Of a stretch of DNA of 64,000 nucleotides, positions 16,722 to 25,840 are shown piece after piece; the first letter of the stretch is position 1; each line of letters starts with the position of its first letter. Below the pieces are notes generated by a model. That model was given only the letters and a program-made list of their open reading frames with translations. It ran no database searches and was not told the DNA's origin. Made by a program: the position numbers and the translations under genes. This DNA comes from Loktanella sp. Alg231-35 (GTDB lineage Bacteria; Pseudomonadota; Alphaproteobacteria; Rhodobacterales; Rhodobacteraceae): assembly GCF_900143545.1 (NCBI RefSeq), contig NZ_FREV01000003.1:523907-587906 (forward strand), given 5' to 3'.

Positions 16722-18137
16722 ATGAGCAAATCCCCCATTCTGATGTGGTTCCGGCGCGATCTGCGTCTGGACGATCATGCGGCCCTGACGGCGGCTTGTG
16801 CTGCGGGCCATCCTGTCATTCCGGTGTTTATCCTTGATGAGCTGACGGAAGAAATGGGAGCCGCCCCCAAAATGCGGCTGGGGTTGTCAGTTGCGGATCT
16901 TGCCAAGGCGTTGGGCGATGAAGGCAGCAAGCTGATCCTGCGGCGTGGGAATGCGGATGAGGTGCTGCGCCAGTTGATCGCCCAGACGGGGGCAGGGGCC
17001 GTCTATTGGTCGCGCCAGTATGATCCGGCCAGCCGTGCGCGTGATACCCTCGTGAAGACAGCGCTGAAAGCGGATGGTGTAGAAGCCAAGAGCTTTGCCG
17101 GGCATGTCTTGTTTGAACCTTGGACCGTCGAGACGAAGACGGGTGGTTATTACAAGGTCTACACCCCGATGTGGAAATCTGTACGGGGCAATGATGTGCC
17201 CAGCGCGCTGCCTGCGCCGGGCCGGGTTCCGACACCTGACGATTGGCCGGCGTCTGACAATCTTGAGGATTGGCAGATGGGTGCCGCCATGCGGCGTGGT
17301 GCCGCGATCCTGACCAACCACTGCACGGTCGGTGAAACGGCGGCCCTGGGCAGGCTAGGGGCGTTTATCGCCGATAATGTCAGTGCTTACGTCAAAAACC
17401 GCGACATTCCCGGTGTCACAGGCACCTCTGGCCTGTCCGAGAACCTGACCTACGGCGAGATCAGCCCGCGCATCTGCTGGCATGCAGGCTGGAAGGCGCT
17501 GAACGACGGCAAGGCCGATGCAGAAGTGTTCCTCAAAGAACTGGTCTGGCGCGAGTTTGCCTATCATCTGGCGTTTCATACGCCGCGCATTGTCAGCGAC
17601 AACTGGAAGCCGGAGTGGGACGCTTTTCCCTGGAACACGGAAGAGACCCCCGACGTGACCGCATGGAAACAAGGGCGCACCGGTATCCGTTTCGTCGATG
17701 CGGCCATGCGCGAGATGTATGTGACAGGCACCATGCATAACCGGGGGCGGATGATTGTGGCCTCGTATTTGACCAAACATCTGCTCAGCCATTGGAAGAT
17801 CGGAAAGGCGTGGTTTGCCGATTGTCTGACCGACTGGGACCCGTGCAGCAATGCGATGGGTTGGCAGTGGTCGGCTGGCTCCGGCCCGGATGCCACGCCC
17901 TACTTTCGGGTGTTCAATCCGGTCACGCAGTTGGACAAGTTCGACAAGGACAGGGTTTATGTCAAACGCTGGATTGCTCAAGGCACCAACGCGCCCAGCG
18001 CGACAGCCTTGTCATATTATGATATGATCCCCGGCAGTTGGGGCATGTCGCCAATGGACAGGTATCCAGACGCTGTGGTGCCTGCAGACGTTGGACGGCA
18101 GCGCGCGCTTGACGCCTATCAAACGCGCGGATTTTAG
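16722..18137 (+). CDS. phrB: Deoxyribodipyrimidine photolyase
   Basis: This enzyme repairs UV-induced pyrimidine dimers using FAD and light. The 471-residue protein has the N-terminal antenna domain ('PILMWFRRDLRLDDHAALTAAC') and the C-terminal FAD domain ('TGIRFVDAAMREMYVTGTMHNRGRMIVASYLTKHLL', 'WFADCLTDWDPCSNAMGWQWSAG'). The Trp residues of the electron-transfer chain are in place. The ribosome-binding site GGAGGT lies 3-8 bases upstream. The cfa gene follows; a photolyase-CFA synthase pair is also known from Rhodobacter, where it belongs to the singlet-oxygen response. Confidence 0.95.
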   Translation: MSKSPILMWFRRDLRLDDHAALTAACAAGHPVIPVFILDELTEEMGAAPKMRLGLSVADLAKALGDEGSKLILRRGNADEVLRQLIAQTGAGAVYWSRQYDPASRARDTLVKTALKADGVEAKSFAGHVLFEPWTVETKTGGYYKVYTPMWKSVRGNDVPSALPAPGRVPTPDDWPASDNLEDWQMGAAMRRGAAILTNHCTVGETAALGRLGAFIADNVSAYVKNRDIPGVTGTSGLSENLTYGEISPRICWHAGWKALNDGKADAEVFLKELVWREFAYHLAFHTPRIVSDNWKPEWDAFPWNTEETPDVTAWKQGRTGIRFVDAAMREMYVTGTMHNRGRMIVASYLTKHLLSHWKIGKAWFADCLTDWDPCSNAMGWQWSAGSGPDATPYFRVFNPVTQLDKFDKDRVYVKRWIAQGTNAPSATALSYYDMIPGSWGMSPMDRYPDAVVPADVGRQRALDAYQTRGF

Positions 18138-18165
18138 ATGCCGTTACGTCACCCTTAACAAAGTT

Positions 18166-18196
18166 TGATCGTTTTCAGTGACTTCGCCGTATCAAG
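18166..18196 (+). promoter_or_regulatory. Possible ECF-sigma (RpoE-type) promoter before cfa
   Basis: TGATCG, about 18 bases, then TATCAAG lies about 65 bases before the cfa start. In Rhodobacter the sigma-E/ChrR singlet-oxygen regulon uses TGATC-type -35 elements and includes phr and cfa genes. The match is partial and could be chance. Confidence 0.25.
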
Positions 18197-18261
18197 AGTT
18201 ACCTTCAACCGAAATACCGTGGGCCGGGACGCCCGCGCAAGAAAAGACGACAGGAAGACGC

Positions 18262-19470
18262 ATGATCTTAACCAGTACCAAGGGCCAAACCGGACTGCCG
18301 CGTTACTTCGCGCGGGTTTTTGACCAGATCAAGGACCTCAGCAAGGGGCGCGTTGATATTGTCCTACCAGACGGACGCCAGTTTCGCGCCGAGGGGCCAG
18401 AGCCGGGGCATGTGGCCGAAGTGCATATTCACAACGATGATGTTTTTGCGCGCACTGTGCGCGAAGGCGATATGGGCTTCTCAGAAGCCTATCTGGACGG
18501 CTGGTGGACAACGCCTGATCTGATGGCCGTGATGGATTTCATGCATGATGATGCCGATCATATCTACGACGGGTTCCCCGCCCAAAAGCTGATCCGGTTT
18601 TACGAGCGTGTCCGCTTTTGGATGCAGCGCAACTCCAGATCGCAGGCCCGCAAGAACATCAGCTATCACTATGATCTGGGTAATGAATTTTATGGTCTGT
18701 GGCTGGACGATACGATGACCTATTCGTCGGCGATCTTTGAGACGGGTCAAGAAAGCACCGAAGCGGCACAAACAGCCAAATACGCCAGCATGGTCGATCA
18801 GATGGGCGCGAAGGCCGGAGATCACGTGCTTGAAATCGGCTGCGGTTGGGGCGGTTTTGCGGAATATGCCGCCAAGGAACGCGGGATCAAAGTGACCGGG
18901 CTGACGATCAGCAAAGAACAACACGACTATGCGGTCGCGCGGATGGCCAAGGCAGGCCTGTCGGATATGGTCGAGATCAAGATGCAAGACTACCGCGACG
19001 AAAAGGGCACCTATGACGGCATCGCCAGCATCGAGATGTTTGAAGCGGTCGGTGAACAATACTGGCCCACATACTTTGAAACGGTGCGAGAGCGGCTCAA
19101 ACCGGGTAAACACGCAACACTCCAGATCATCACCGTGAAGGATGAACGTTGGGAAAGTTACCGCCGTGGCGTGGACTTTATCCAGAAATACATCTTCCCC
19201 GGCGGCATGCTTCCTAGCCCGATAGTTTTGCGCCAAGAGGTTGAAAAGGCTGGATTAAATGTGAAATGCTCAATCGAATTTGGTAACAGTTATAGCCTGA
19301 CGCTGCGCCGCTGGCACGAGACCTTCAACGAAAAATGGGATCAGGTTGCCGCTTTGGGCTTTGATGACAGGTTCAAACGGATGTGGGATTTTTATCTGAC
19401 CTCTTGTGCCGCGACATTTGATAGCCGAAACTGTGATGTAACGCAGATTACCGTGACGCGCTCTGCATAG
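18262..19470 (+). CDS. cfa: Cyclopropane-fatty-acyl-phospholipid synthase family protein
   Basis: A 402-residue SAM-dependent methyltransferase that should add a methylene bridge to unsaturated acyl chains of membrane phospholipids. The SAM site is 'DHVLEIGCGWGGFAEYAA' near residue 192, and the substrate site 'YHYDLGNEFYGLWLDDTMTYSSAIF' near residue 140; 'ASIEMFEAVGEQYWPTYF' is also diagnostic. I chose ATG 18262 (MILTSTKG) because AGGAAG lies 6 bases before it; a GTG 84 bases upstream is less likely. It follows the photolyase gene with a 124-base gap that may hold its own promoter. Confidence 0.9.
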   Translation: MILTSTKGQTGLPRYFARVFDQIKDLSKGRVDIVLPDGRQFRAEGPEPGHVAEVHIHNDDVFARTVREGDMGFSEAYLDGWWTTPDLMAVMDFMHDDADHIYDGFPAQKLIRFYERVRFWMQRNSRSQARKNISYHYDLGNEFYGLWLDDTMTYSSAIFETGQESTEAAQTAKYASMVDQMGAKAGDHVLEIGCGWGGFAEYAAKERGIKVTGLTISKEQHDYAVARMAKAGLSDMVEIKMQDYRDEKGTYDGIASIEMFEAVGEQYWPTYFETVRERLKPGKHATLQIITVKDERWESYRRGVDFIQKYIFPGGMLPSPIVLRQEVEKAGLNVKCSIEFGNSYSLTLRRWHETFNEKWDQVAALGFDDRFKRMWDFYLTSCAATFDSRNCDVTQITVTRSA

Positions 19471-19506
19471 ATCAGGTCGTGCGCGCCAATACGAGGACGC
19501 AGTGAC

Positions 19507-19947
19507 ATGCCTACAGCCGGACGTCTTGCCGGAGCCGTGATTTTCGGCCTCTTCGGGTGGTATTTGGCAGGGATAACCATTCCATTCTTTCCAGAATCCA
19601 ATGCGCCTGATTTCTGGATCCCTGCAAGTGCAGGCATCAGCCTGATTATCGGCTGGCGTGTTTGCGGCTCCCGCGCTGGACGCGGCTATAATGAGGCCAT
19701 CGCCACAGGGATTACGGCCGCCGGGTCGATCGCCTTTTGTCTGCTGTTTGCCTTGGGGTTCAATCAGATGATCTCGAACGCGATGCGCTTGTTCTACGAT
19801 GGTCCGATTGACGCTGTGATGGATGTCTTTAGCCAGATGCTGGAATTCGCACTGTATTTCTACGATTGGGGTCTGATTGCCACTCTGGTCATCGGTGCAA
19901 TTGTTTGTGCCTTTGCCACAGAGTTCTTTGGCCGGCGTTTCCCCTGA
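19507..19947 (+). CDS. trgA: TrgA family membrane protein
   Basis: A 146-residue protein with four predicted membrane segments (starts 'MPTAGRLAGAVIFGLFGWYLAG'). TrgA was defined with TrgB as a tellurite-resistance locus in Rhodobacter sphaeroides. Here trgA, trgB and cysK are consecutive, matching that locus, so the assignment rests on both sequence and order. The biochemical role is not known. It ends 4 bases before the trgB start. Confidence 0.85.
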   Translation: MPTAGRLAGAVIFGLFGWYLAGITIPFFPESNAPDFWIPASAGISLIIGWRVCGSRAGRGYNEAIATGITAAGSIAFCLLFALGFNQMISNAMRLFYDGPIDAVMDVFSQMLEFALYFYDWGLIATLVIGAIVCAFATEFFGRRFP

Positions 19948-19951
19948 ACCC

Positions 19952-21064
19952 ATGGATATTTTTGTTTACGGCACGTTGCGGTCGCATGCCTTGATGGCCG
20001 CGGTGGCTGGTGAAGGTCCGATGACCCCAGTTGAGGCGCGCCTGCCTGATGTCGCCGTTTATCCATTGGCCGGAAACGTGGTCCCCTTCATCCGTGCCTC
20101 ACCCGGTGCCGCCGCATTCGGCCTGATCTGGCAGGGTCTGACGCCAGCACAGGTTGCCCGTCTAGACGTTTATGAAGGCGCGTTTGGGTATGTCTTGGAG
20201 GAGACCACCGTCAGCACCGCCCAAGGCGCGCGCATTGTGCAATGCTATATGCCACCTGCGGGGTTGCCTGTGGGTGACGGCGCCTGGTCGTTGGCCGTGT
20301 GGGAGGCCGACCATCTGGCCCCCGCCATCTTGGGCGCCCAAGAGGTGTTTTCGCTTGATCCGCTCCCTGACGCTGCCACCTTGCGGGGCATGTGGCCGAT
20401 GATCGAGGCGCGCGCGTGGTCAAAACACCGGCCAAAAGCGGCGCCGGCGGCGCGCCGATTTACCCCATCAAAGGGTGATTTCGCTGTTCTGCATGCGCAT
20501 CCGCCAGCGGGCCGATTCTTCAGTTTTCAAAGCATGGATGTGCAACACCGCATGTTCTCGGGCGCGCGCAGTGATGTGCTGCACCGCGAAGGGTTCTTTG
20601 GCATCGATGCTGCGATTGTGCTGCCATATGACCCCAAACGCGACCGCATCCTGCTGGTCGAACAGGCCCGCATGGGGCCTGCGCTGCGCCATGATCCTAA
20701 TCCGTGGATGCTTGAACCTGTGGCCGGGATCGTTGATGCCCGCGAAACGCCGGAACAGGCCGCAATGCGCGAAGGCCACGAAGAAGCTGGGCTGACGTTT
20801 ACCTCGCTGGAGCGGGCAGGGCAGTTCTATGTCTCGCCGGGGGCCACGACCGATTACTTTTACACCTACGTCGGCCTGTGCGATCTGCCGCAGAGCGAAA
20901 CCTATCTGGGCGGTCTGCCCGATGAGGCCGAGGATTTACGCCTGCACCCGATGTCCTTGGATGAAGGTTTGGCGTTGGCTGACAGTGGCGAAATCGCAAC
21001 TGGCCCGGCGCTGTTTCTGCTCTACTGGATTTTGCGCCATCGGGCACGTCTTGCGGCAGTGTGA
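19952..21064 (+). CDS. trgB: TrgB: gamma-glutamylcyclotransferase-like domain fused to a NUDIX hydrolase
   Basis: A 370-residue two-domain protein. Residues 1-115 are AIG2/GGCT-like ('MDIFVYGTLRSHALMAAV', 'LDVYEGAFGYVLEETTV'). Residues about 180-360 are a NUDIX hydrolase of the ADP-ribose pyrophosphatase type. The complete Nudix box 'GIVDARETPEQAAMREGHEEAG' fits Gx5Ex7RExxEExG. It is linked to tellurite resistance in Rhodobacter; the Nudix domain is likely to hydrolyse ADP-ribose. The start is ATG 19952, immediately after trgA; cysK follows after 70 bases. Confidence 0.9.
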   Translation: MDIFVYGTLRSHALMAAVAGEGPMTPVEARLPDVAVYPLAGNVVPFIRASPGAAAFGLIWQGLTPAQVARLDVYEGAFGYVLEETTVSTAQGARIVQCYMPPAGLPVGDGAWSLAVWEADHLAPAILGAQEVFSLDPLPDAATLRGMWPMIEARAWSKHRPKAAPAARRFTPSKGDFAVLHAHPPAGRFFSFQSMDVQHRMFSGARSDVLHREGFFGIDAAIVLPYDPKRDRILLVEQARMGPALRHDPNPWMLEPVAGIVDARETPEQAAMREGHEEAGLTFTSLERAGQFYVSPGATTDYFYTYVGLCDLPQSETYLGGLPDEAEDLRLHPMSLDEGLALADSGEIATGPALFLLYWILRHRARLAAV

Positions 21065-21134
21065 TCAACGCAGATGACTTGATGTTGGCAGGGTGCAGTC
21101 CTACACAGAGAGGACCGAATAAAGGGGCCGGGCC

Positions 21135-22163
21135 ATGACCATCAAAGAGAACCTTGCAGATGCCGTTGGAAACACGCCGCTGATCAAGCTGCGCGCCGCC
21201 TCAGAGGCAACGGGGTGTACCATCCTAGGCAAAGCTGAATTCCTCAATCCCGGCCAGTCGGTCAAGGATCGTGCGGCCCTTTTCATGATCAAGGATGCGA
21301 TTGCACGCGGTGATCTAAAACCCGGTGGGACAATTGTCGAAGGCACGGCAGGCAACACCGGTATCGGGTTGGCGCTGGTGGGTGCCTCCATGGGGTTCAA
21401 AACGGTGATCGTGATCCCCGAAACCCAAAGCGAAGAGAAAAAAGAGATGATCCGCGTAGCCGGGGCTCATCTGGTCCAAGTTCCGGCGGTGCCCTATTCC
21501 AATCCCAATAACTACGTCAAATATTCGGCCCGTTTGGCGGCCGCACTCAGCGAGACAGAGCCAAATGGCGCGATCTGGGCCAATCAGTTCGATAATACCG
21601 CCAACCGGCAAGCCCATGTCGAAACAACAGGCCCCGAGATTTGGGAACAAACAGGTGGCAAGGTTGATGGCTTTACCTGTGCCTGTGGGTCGGGAGGCAC
21701 GCTGGCCGGTGTCGCGCAGGTTTTGCAGCCCAAGGGCGTGAAGGTTGGCGTTTCGGATCCTGATGGATCTGGTCTTTACAAACTCTATACCGACAAGGTG
21801 CCCCCGGCGGGCGACTCGATCACCGAAGGGATCGGGCAGGGGCGGATTACCGCGAACCTTGAAGGCTTTACCCCTGATTTCGCTTATAAAATCCCCGATG
21901 CCGAGGCGCTGCCGCTCATCTTTGATTTGTTGCAGCACGAAGGGCTGTGCATGGGCGGTTCGACTGGGATCAACATAGCCGGTGCGATAAGGTTGGCCCG
22001 TGAGATGGGGCCGGGGCATACAATTGTGACGATCCTGTGTGACTATGGCACGCGGTATCAGTCCAAGATCTTCAACCCCGATTTCTTGCGGGGCAAGGGC
22101 CTGCCGGTGCCTGCATGGCTCGAAGCTGACGTCGATGTGCCCACTGTGTTCGAGGACGCATGA
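21135..22163 (+). CDS. cysK: Cysteine synthase (O-acetylserine sulfhydrylase)
   Basis: This enzyme makes L-cysteine from O-acetyl-L-serine and sulfide. The 342-residue protein is a fold-type II PLP enzyme: the cofactor lysine is in 'NPGQSVKDRAALFM' near residue 43, the substrate loop in 'VEGTAGNTGIGLAL', and the phosphate-binding Gly-rich loop in 'CACGSGGTLAG'. It follows trgA-trgB as in the Rhodobacter tellurite locus, which fits a thiol-based route of tellurite tolerance. Its stop overlaps the MscS start by 4 bp. Confidence 0.93.
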   Translation: MTIKENLADAVGNTPLIKLRAASEATGCTILGKAEFLNPGQSVKDRAALFMIKDAIARGDLKPGGTIVEGTAGNTGIGLALVGASMGFKTVIVIPETQSEEKKEMIRVAGAHLVQVPAVPYSNPNNYVKYSARLAAALSETEPNGAIWANQFDNTANRQAHVETTGPEIWEQTGGKVDGFTCACGSGGTLAGVAQVLQPKGVKVGVSDPDGSGLYKLYTDKVPPAGDSITEGIGQGRITANLEGFTPDFAYKIPDAEALPLIFDLLQHEGLCMGGSTGINIAGAIRLAREMGPGHTIVTILCDYGTRYQSKIFNPDFLRGKGLPVPAWLEADVDVPTVFEDA

Positions 22164-24472
22164 TCCGGCGCCTCTCTGCCTTCCTATTGGTCGCAATCGT
22201 CGCGATATCACTGCCCCTTGCTGCAATGGCGCAAGACGCCAGCGGTCCGGTTGACGTTATTGCAGAACAAAACGACTGGGAAAGACTGGCCACCCGCGCT
22301 GAGGCATTGGCCGGATCAGAAGACCCGTCATTATTTACTATCCAGCGCTTGCGCGCAGAGCTTGTCAAATGGCGTGATCAGTTTCTGGCGGACAGTGCCG
22401 TCAATGGCGGGCGCATTGGCACGGTCAATACGCAAATTGCGGCCCTTGGCCCAGTGCCGGAAAGCGGAATAGAGCCGGAAGCCGTGGCGGCAAGGCGTGC
22501 TGCGCTTCAGGCACAACTTACCAATCTGACCGCGCCGCGTCTGCTGGCGCAAGAATCCTATGCGCGGGCAAATGGTATTATTTCCGAGTTCGATGGCCTT
22601 GTTTTGCGCGAGCAGACGGCACAACTGGGCCAACGAGGGCCATCGCCGCTGAACCCCACGCATCTGGCGGCGGCAGTTGCGGCTATCTGGCAGATACTCG
22701 GGTTCATCGGTGCCGAAACCACAACTGAGATCGGCGTGCGCTTTGGGTCGGGCGCGTTGCTTGCCGTGCTGCCGCGCGCGCTGGCCTTGCTTGTTGTCGG
22801 CATCGCGTTGATCGGTGGCGGTCGCCGCTACATCACCCGCCTGCGCGCAAATCTGGCCGAGCGTGGCGGGCGGTGGCTGACGTTGCGTCTGTTCTTGCTG
22901 TCTTTGGTGCAGATCATTGTTCCTTTGCTGGGGCTGGTGCTGCTCACGGCGAGCTTGCAGGAGTTTGATATCTTCGGGCTGCGGGGGGATCTTGTTGTTG
23001 AGGCAATTCCTGTTGCAGGTCTGTTTGTCATTCTTGGTTGGTGGCTGGCCCGGCATCTGTTCCCAAGCGGAGCGTCCAACGGATTTCTGGGCTATGATAA
23101 AACGGTCCGGGCATCGGGTCGCCGCTATGCGCTTGCACTGGCCTGGGTTATGGCCGTCGTAGCACTGCTTGAGGTCGTTTTGACCACGATGGATGTGACC
23201 GATGCCACATTGGCCGCGATCAGATGGCCGGTACTGGTGGTGCTTGGAGTTCTATTGTGGCGTCTGGGCCGTGCCGTCCAGACCAGTCCAGAGGAGATTG
23301 AAGGCAAAACCGTATCGGCGGGGCAGATGCGAAACCTTGTGGGGCGGTTGTGTACGCTTGTGGCTGTCGCGGGCCCGCTGCTGGCCGGTCTGGGGTATAC
23401 GGTTGCTGGTCAGGAGTTGATGCTGGCATTCATTCTGTCGCTGACGCTTGTCGGGGTCATTTTGCTGCTGCAACGCATCGTGCATGATCTGAACACCGCC
23501 GAGGACGCAGAGAAAGCACAAGGGTTGCGCGCGCTGCTGCCGGTCTTTGCCAGTTTTGTGATCTATCTGCTAAGCTTGCCCGTCTTTGCGCTGATCTGGG
23601 GCGCGCGCGTGGACGACCTGCGCGAGGTTTGGACGCAATTCCGCGAAGGGTTTACCATTGGCGACACGCAGATTTCGCCCACTGATTTCCTGACCTTCGC
23701 GTTGGTCTTTGCCTTGGGCTATCTGCTGACGCGGTTCATCCAAAGCACCTTGCGAAAGTCGGTTCTGCCGCGCACACGGCTTGATCTGGGTGGGCAGAAC
23801 GCCATTGTCGCGGGCTTTGGCTATGTCGGGGTTATTCTGGCGGCGATCGTGGCGATCACCAGCGCGGGCATCGATCTGTCCAGTCTGGCGATTGTGGCCG
23901 GTGCCTTGTCGGTTGGTATCGGGTTTGGTCTGCAAAACATCGTCTCAAACTTTGTCTCTGGCATTATTTTGTTGATTGAACGCCCCGTTAGCGAAGGCGA
24001 CTGGATCGAGGTCGGCGGGCAAATGGGTTATGTCCGGTCAATCTCTGTACGCTCAACTCGGATTGAGACGTTCGACCGCACCGATGTGATCATCCCCAAT
24101 GCCGATCTGGTCAGCGGGCAGGTGACAAACTGGACCCGTGGCAATTTGGTGGGCCGGGTCATTGTACCTGTTGGCGTTGCTTACGGCAGCGACGTTGACA
24201 AGGTGACAGAGATCCTGCGCGGCATTGCCGAGGCCCATCCGCTGGTGATCATGACGCCACCGCCCTCGGTGCTGTTTCGTGGGTTTGGCGCGGATTCCCT
24301 CGATTTCGAAATTCGGGCAATCCTGCGCGATGTGAATTATGTTCTGGTGGCCCAATCGGAAATGAATGTCGAGATTGCCCGGCAATTTGCCGAAGCCGGG
24401 ATCGAGATCCCATTTGCCCAGCGCGATATCTGGTTGCGCAATCCCGAAGTGCTCAAGGAGCGACCTGAATGA
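22160..24472 (+). CDS. MscS-type mechanosensitive channel with N-terminal DUF3772 region
   Basis: A 770-residue inner-membrane protein. A signal peptide (MIRRLSAFLLVAIVAISLPLAAMAQ) precedes a periplasmic helical DUF3772-like region (about residues 30-160), then about ten membrane segments. The MscS pore-lining and beta domains follow ('IVAGALSVGIGFGLQNIVSNFVSGIILLIERPVSEGDWIEVGG'). It should release solutes upon hypo-osmotic shock. Its start overlaps cysK by 4 bp and its end overlaps alaX by 4 bp, so cysK-mscS-alaX form one transcript. Confidence 0.92.
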   Translation: MIRRLSAFLLVAIVAISLPLAAMAQDASGPVDVIAEQNDWERLATRAEALAGSEDPSLFTIQRLRAELVKWRDQFLADSAVNGGRIGTVNTQIAALGPVPESGIEPEAVAARRAALQAQLTNLTAPRLLAQESYARANGIISEFDGLVLREQTAQLGQRGPSPLNPTHLAAAVAAIWQILGFIGAETTTEIGVRFGSGALLAVLPRALALLVVGIALIGGGRRYITRLRANLAERGGRWLTLRLFLLSLVQIIVPLLGLVLLTASLQEFDIFGLRGDLVVEAIPVAGLFVILGWWLARHLFPSGASNGFLGYDKTVRASGRRYALALAWVMAVVALLEVVLTTMDVTDATLAAIRWPVLVVLGVLLWRLGRAVQTSPEEIEGKTVSAGQMRNLVGRLCTLVAVAGPLLAGLGYTVAGQELMLAFILSLTLVGVILLLQRIVHDLNTAEDAEKAQGLRALLPVFASFVIYLLSLPVFALIWGARVDDLREVWTQFREGFTIGDTQISPTDFLTFALVFALGYLLTRFIQSTLRKSVLPRTRLDLGGQNAIVAGFGYVGVILAAIVAITSAGIDLSSLAIVAGALSVGIGFGLQNIVSNFVSGIILLIERPVSEGDWIEVGGQMGYVRSISVRSTRIETFDRTDVIIPNADLVSGQVTNWTRGNLVGRVIVPVGVAYGSDVDKVTEILRGIAEAHPLVIMTPPPSVLFRGFGADSLDFEIRAILRDVNYVLVAQSEMNVEIARQFAEAGIEIPFAQRDIWLRNPEVLKERPE

Positions 24473-25185
24473 CCAAACTTTTGTTTCGCGACGATGCCTA
24501 TCTGCGAGAGGCGGCAGCAACGGTAACTGCGATCACCTCGGAAGGGGGGATCGTGCTGGATCAAACGATCTTTTACCCCACGTCTGGTGGGCAACCCGGC
24601 GACAGTGGCCGTCTGCGTTGGGGCAAAAAAGAGGTCGAGATTGCAACCGCCCAGAAAGGCGAGGGCGATGATGTCCTGCTGCTCTGTGCTGAACCGGCTG
24701 GCATACCCGCAGTAGGTGATGAAGTTGTGCAAGTGATCAACTGGGACCGCCGCTATAGGCATATGCGTGTGCATACCGCATTGCATCTGCTGTCGGTCGT
24801 GATCCCGCTGCCAGTGTCAGGCGGGTCCATTGGCGCAGAGAAAGGTCGGCTGGATTTTGACATGCCCGAAGCGCCCGAAGACAAGGCCGCACTTGAGGAT
24901 GACCTTAACCGTCTGATTGCCTGTAACATGGCCGTGACTGATGAATGGATCACAGATGCAGAACTGGACGCGCAGCCAGATCTTGTGAAAACAATGTCGG
25001 TGCAGCCACCGCGTGGCAGCGGCCAGATCCGTCTGATCCGAATTGGGGTTGGCAATGAAACCGCCGATCTGCAACCCTGTGGTGGCACCCATGTGGCCAA
25101 TACCGAAGAAATCGGTCGCGTTCGCCTTGGGAAAGTTGAAAAGAAAGGCCGCCAGAACCGGCGTGTTTATCTGCATTTGGAGTAA
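24469..25185 (+). CDS. alaX: Alanyl-tRNA editing protein AlaX
   Basis: A free-standing editing domain that deacylates Ser (or Gly) mischarged on tRNA-Ala. The 238-residue protein has both zinc motifs of the AlaX/ThrRS-like fold: HxxxH in 'VHTALHLLSV' near residue 103 and CxxxH in 'LQPCGGTHVAN' near residue 205. The N-terminal 'FYPTSGGQPGDSG' is the AlaRS editing-domain mark. It overlaps the mscS stop by 4 bp. Confidence 0.93.
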   Translation: MTKLLFRDDAYLREAAATVTAITSEGGIVLDQTIFYPTSGGQPGDSGRLRWGKKEVEIATAQKGEGDDVLLLCAEPAGIPAVGDEVVQVINWDRRYRHMRVHTALHLLSVVIPLPVSGGSIGAEKGRLDFDMPEAPEDKAALEDDLNRLIACNMAVTDEWITDAELDAQPDLVKTMSVQPPRGSGQIRLIRIGVGNETADLQPCGGTHVANTEEIGRVRLGKVEKKGRQNRRVYLHLE

Positions 25186-25189
25186 GGCT

Positions 25190-25840
25190 TTGCGTTCATT
25201 TGTGATCTCGCTTTTGATGTTATGGGGGGTGGCCCAACCCGCCGCTGCGCAGTCCTATCAAGGCTGCAATTTCAGTGAGGCGCGCATTATCGACGAGGCG
25301 ATGCGCTCTGCCAAAGACCTCACGTTGAAGGCTGCCGCTGTCGTGGGGGACACGCCTGACTATCATCGCTGGTTCGGCACCTATTCCCAAGCCAATGCAG
25401 ATGAGGTGCGCGCAAACCTCAAGGCCATTGTCACAGCCATCAGGGGCGGGGGCGTGACCGCGCAATGCGATCAGATTTCACAGGATGGATGCTCGGCCGG
25501 GGAATATGCTTGGGTCTATGCGGATGAACCCTATCTGATACATCTGTGCCCTTCGTTCTTTAACCTGCCTGTGCTGGAACGGCTGCAACCGGGTTCACGC
25601 TGGAGCGAGAACGGTACCCGCGAAGGGACGCTGATCCACGAGATTTCGCATTTCCTGCGTGTCGCCCGGACCGACGATCACTGCTATTCACGGCTCATCT
25701 GTCGAGAAATGGCAAGCAACGATGCGACACGTGCCATCGATAACGCCGACAGCTACCAGTATTATACTGAAGATGTGACCTATTTTGCCCGTCAGCCACT
25801 GACAAACAAACCGCCACCAGCGCCGCGTGCAGATCGTTAA
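25190..25840 (+). CDS. Secreted M35-type (lysine-specific) metallo-endopeptidase domain protein
   Basis: A 216-residue protein of the aspzincin class. The zinc motif 'LIHEISHFLRVARTDDHCYS' gives HExxH plus the downstream Asp (the GTxDxxY-type element, here RTDDHCY); 'NADSYQYYTEDV' near the C terminus is also typical of M35. I place the start at TTG 25190, giving 'MRSFVISLLMLWGVAQPAAAQ', a clean signal peptide, with GGAG 7 bases upstream; the next in-frame ATG (25217) would truncate the signal. It lies 4 bases after alaX. Its stop overlaps the convergent permease gene by 4 bp. Confidence 0.8.
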   Translation: MRSFVISLLMLWGVAQPAAAQSYQGCNFSEARIIDEAMRSAKDLTLKAAAVVGDTPDYHRWFGTYSQANADEVRANLKAIVTAIRGGGVTAQCDQISQDGCSAGEYAWVYADEPYLIHLCPSFFNLPVLERLQPGSRWSENGTREGTLIHEISHFLRVARTDDHCYSRLICREMASNDATRAIDNADSYQYYTEDVTYFARQPLTNKPPPAPRADR

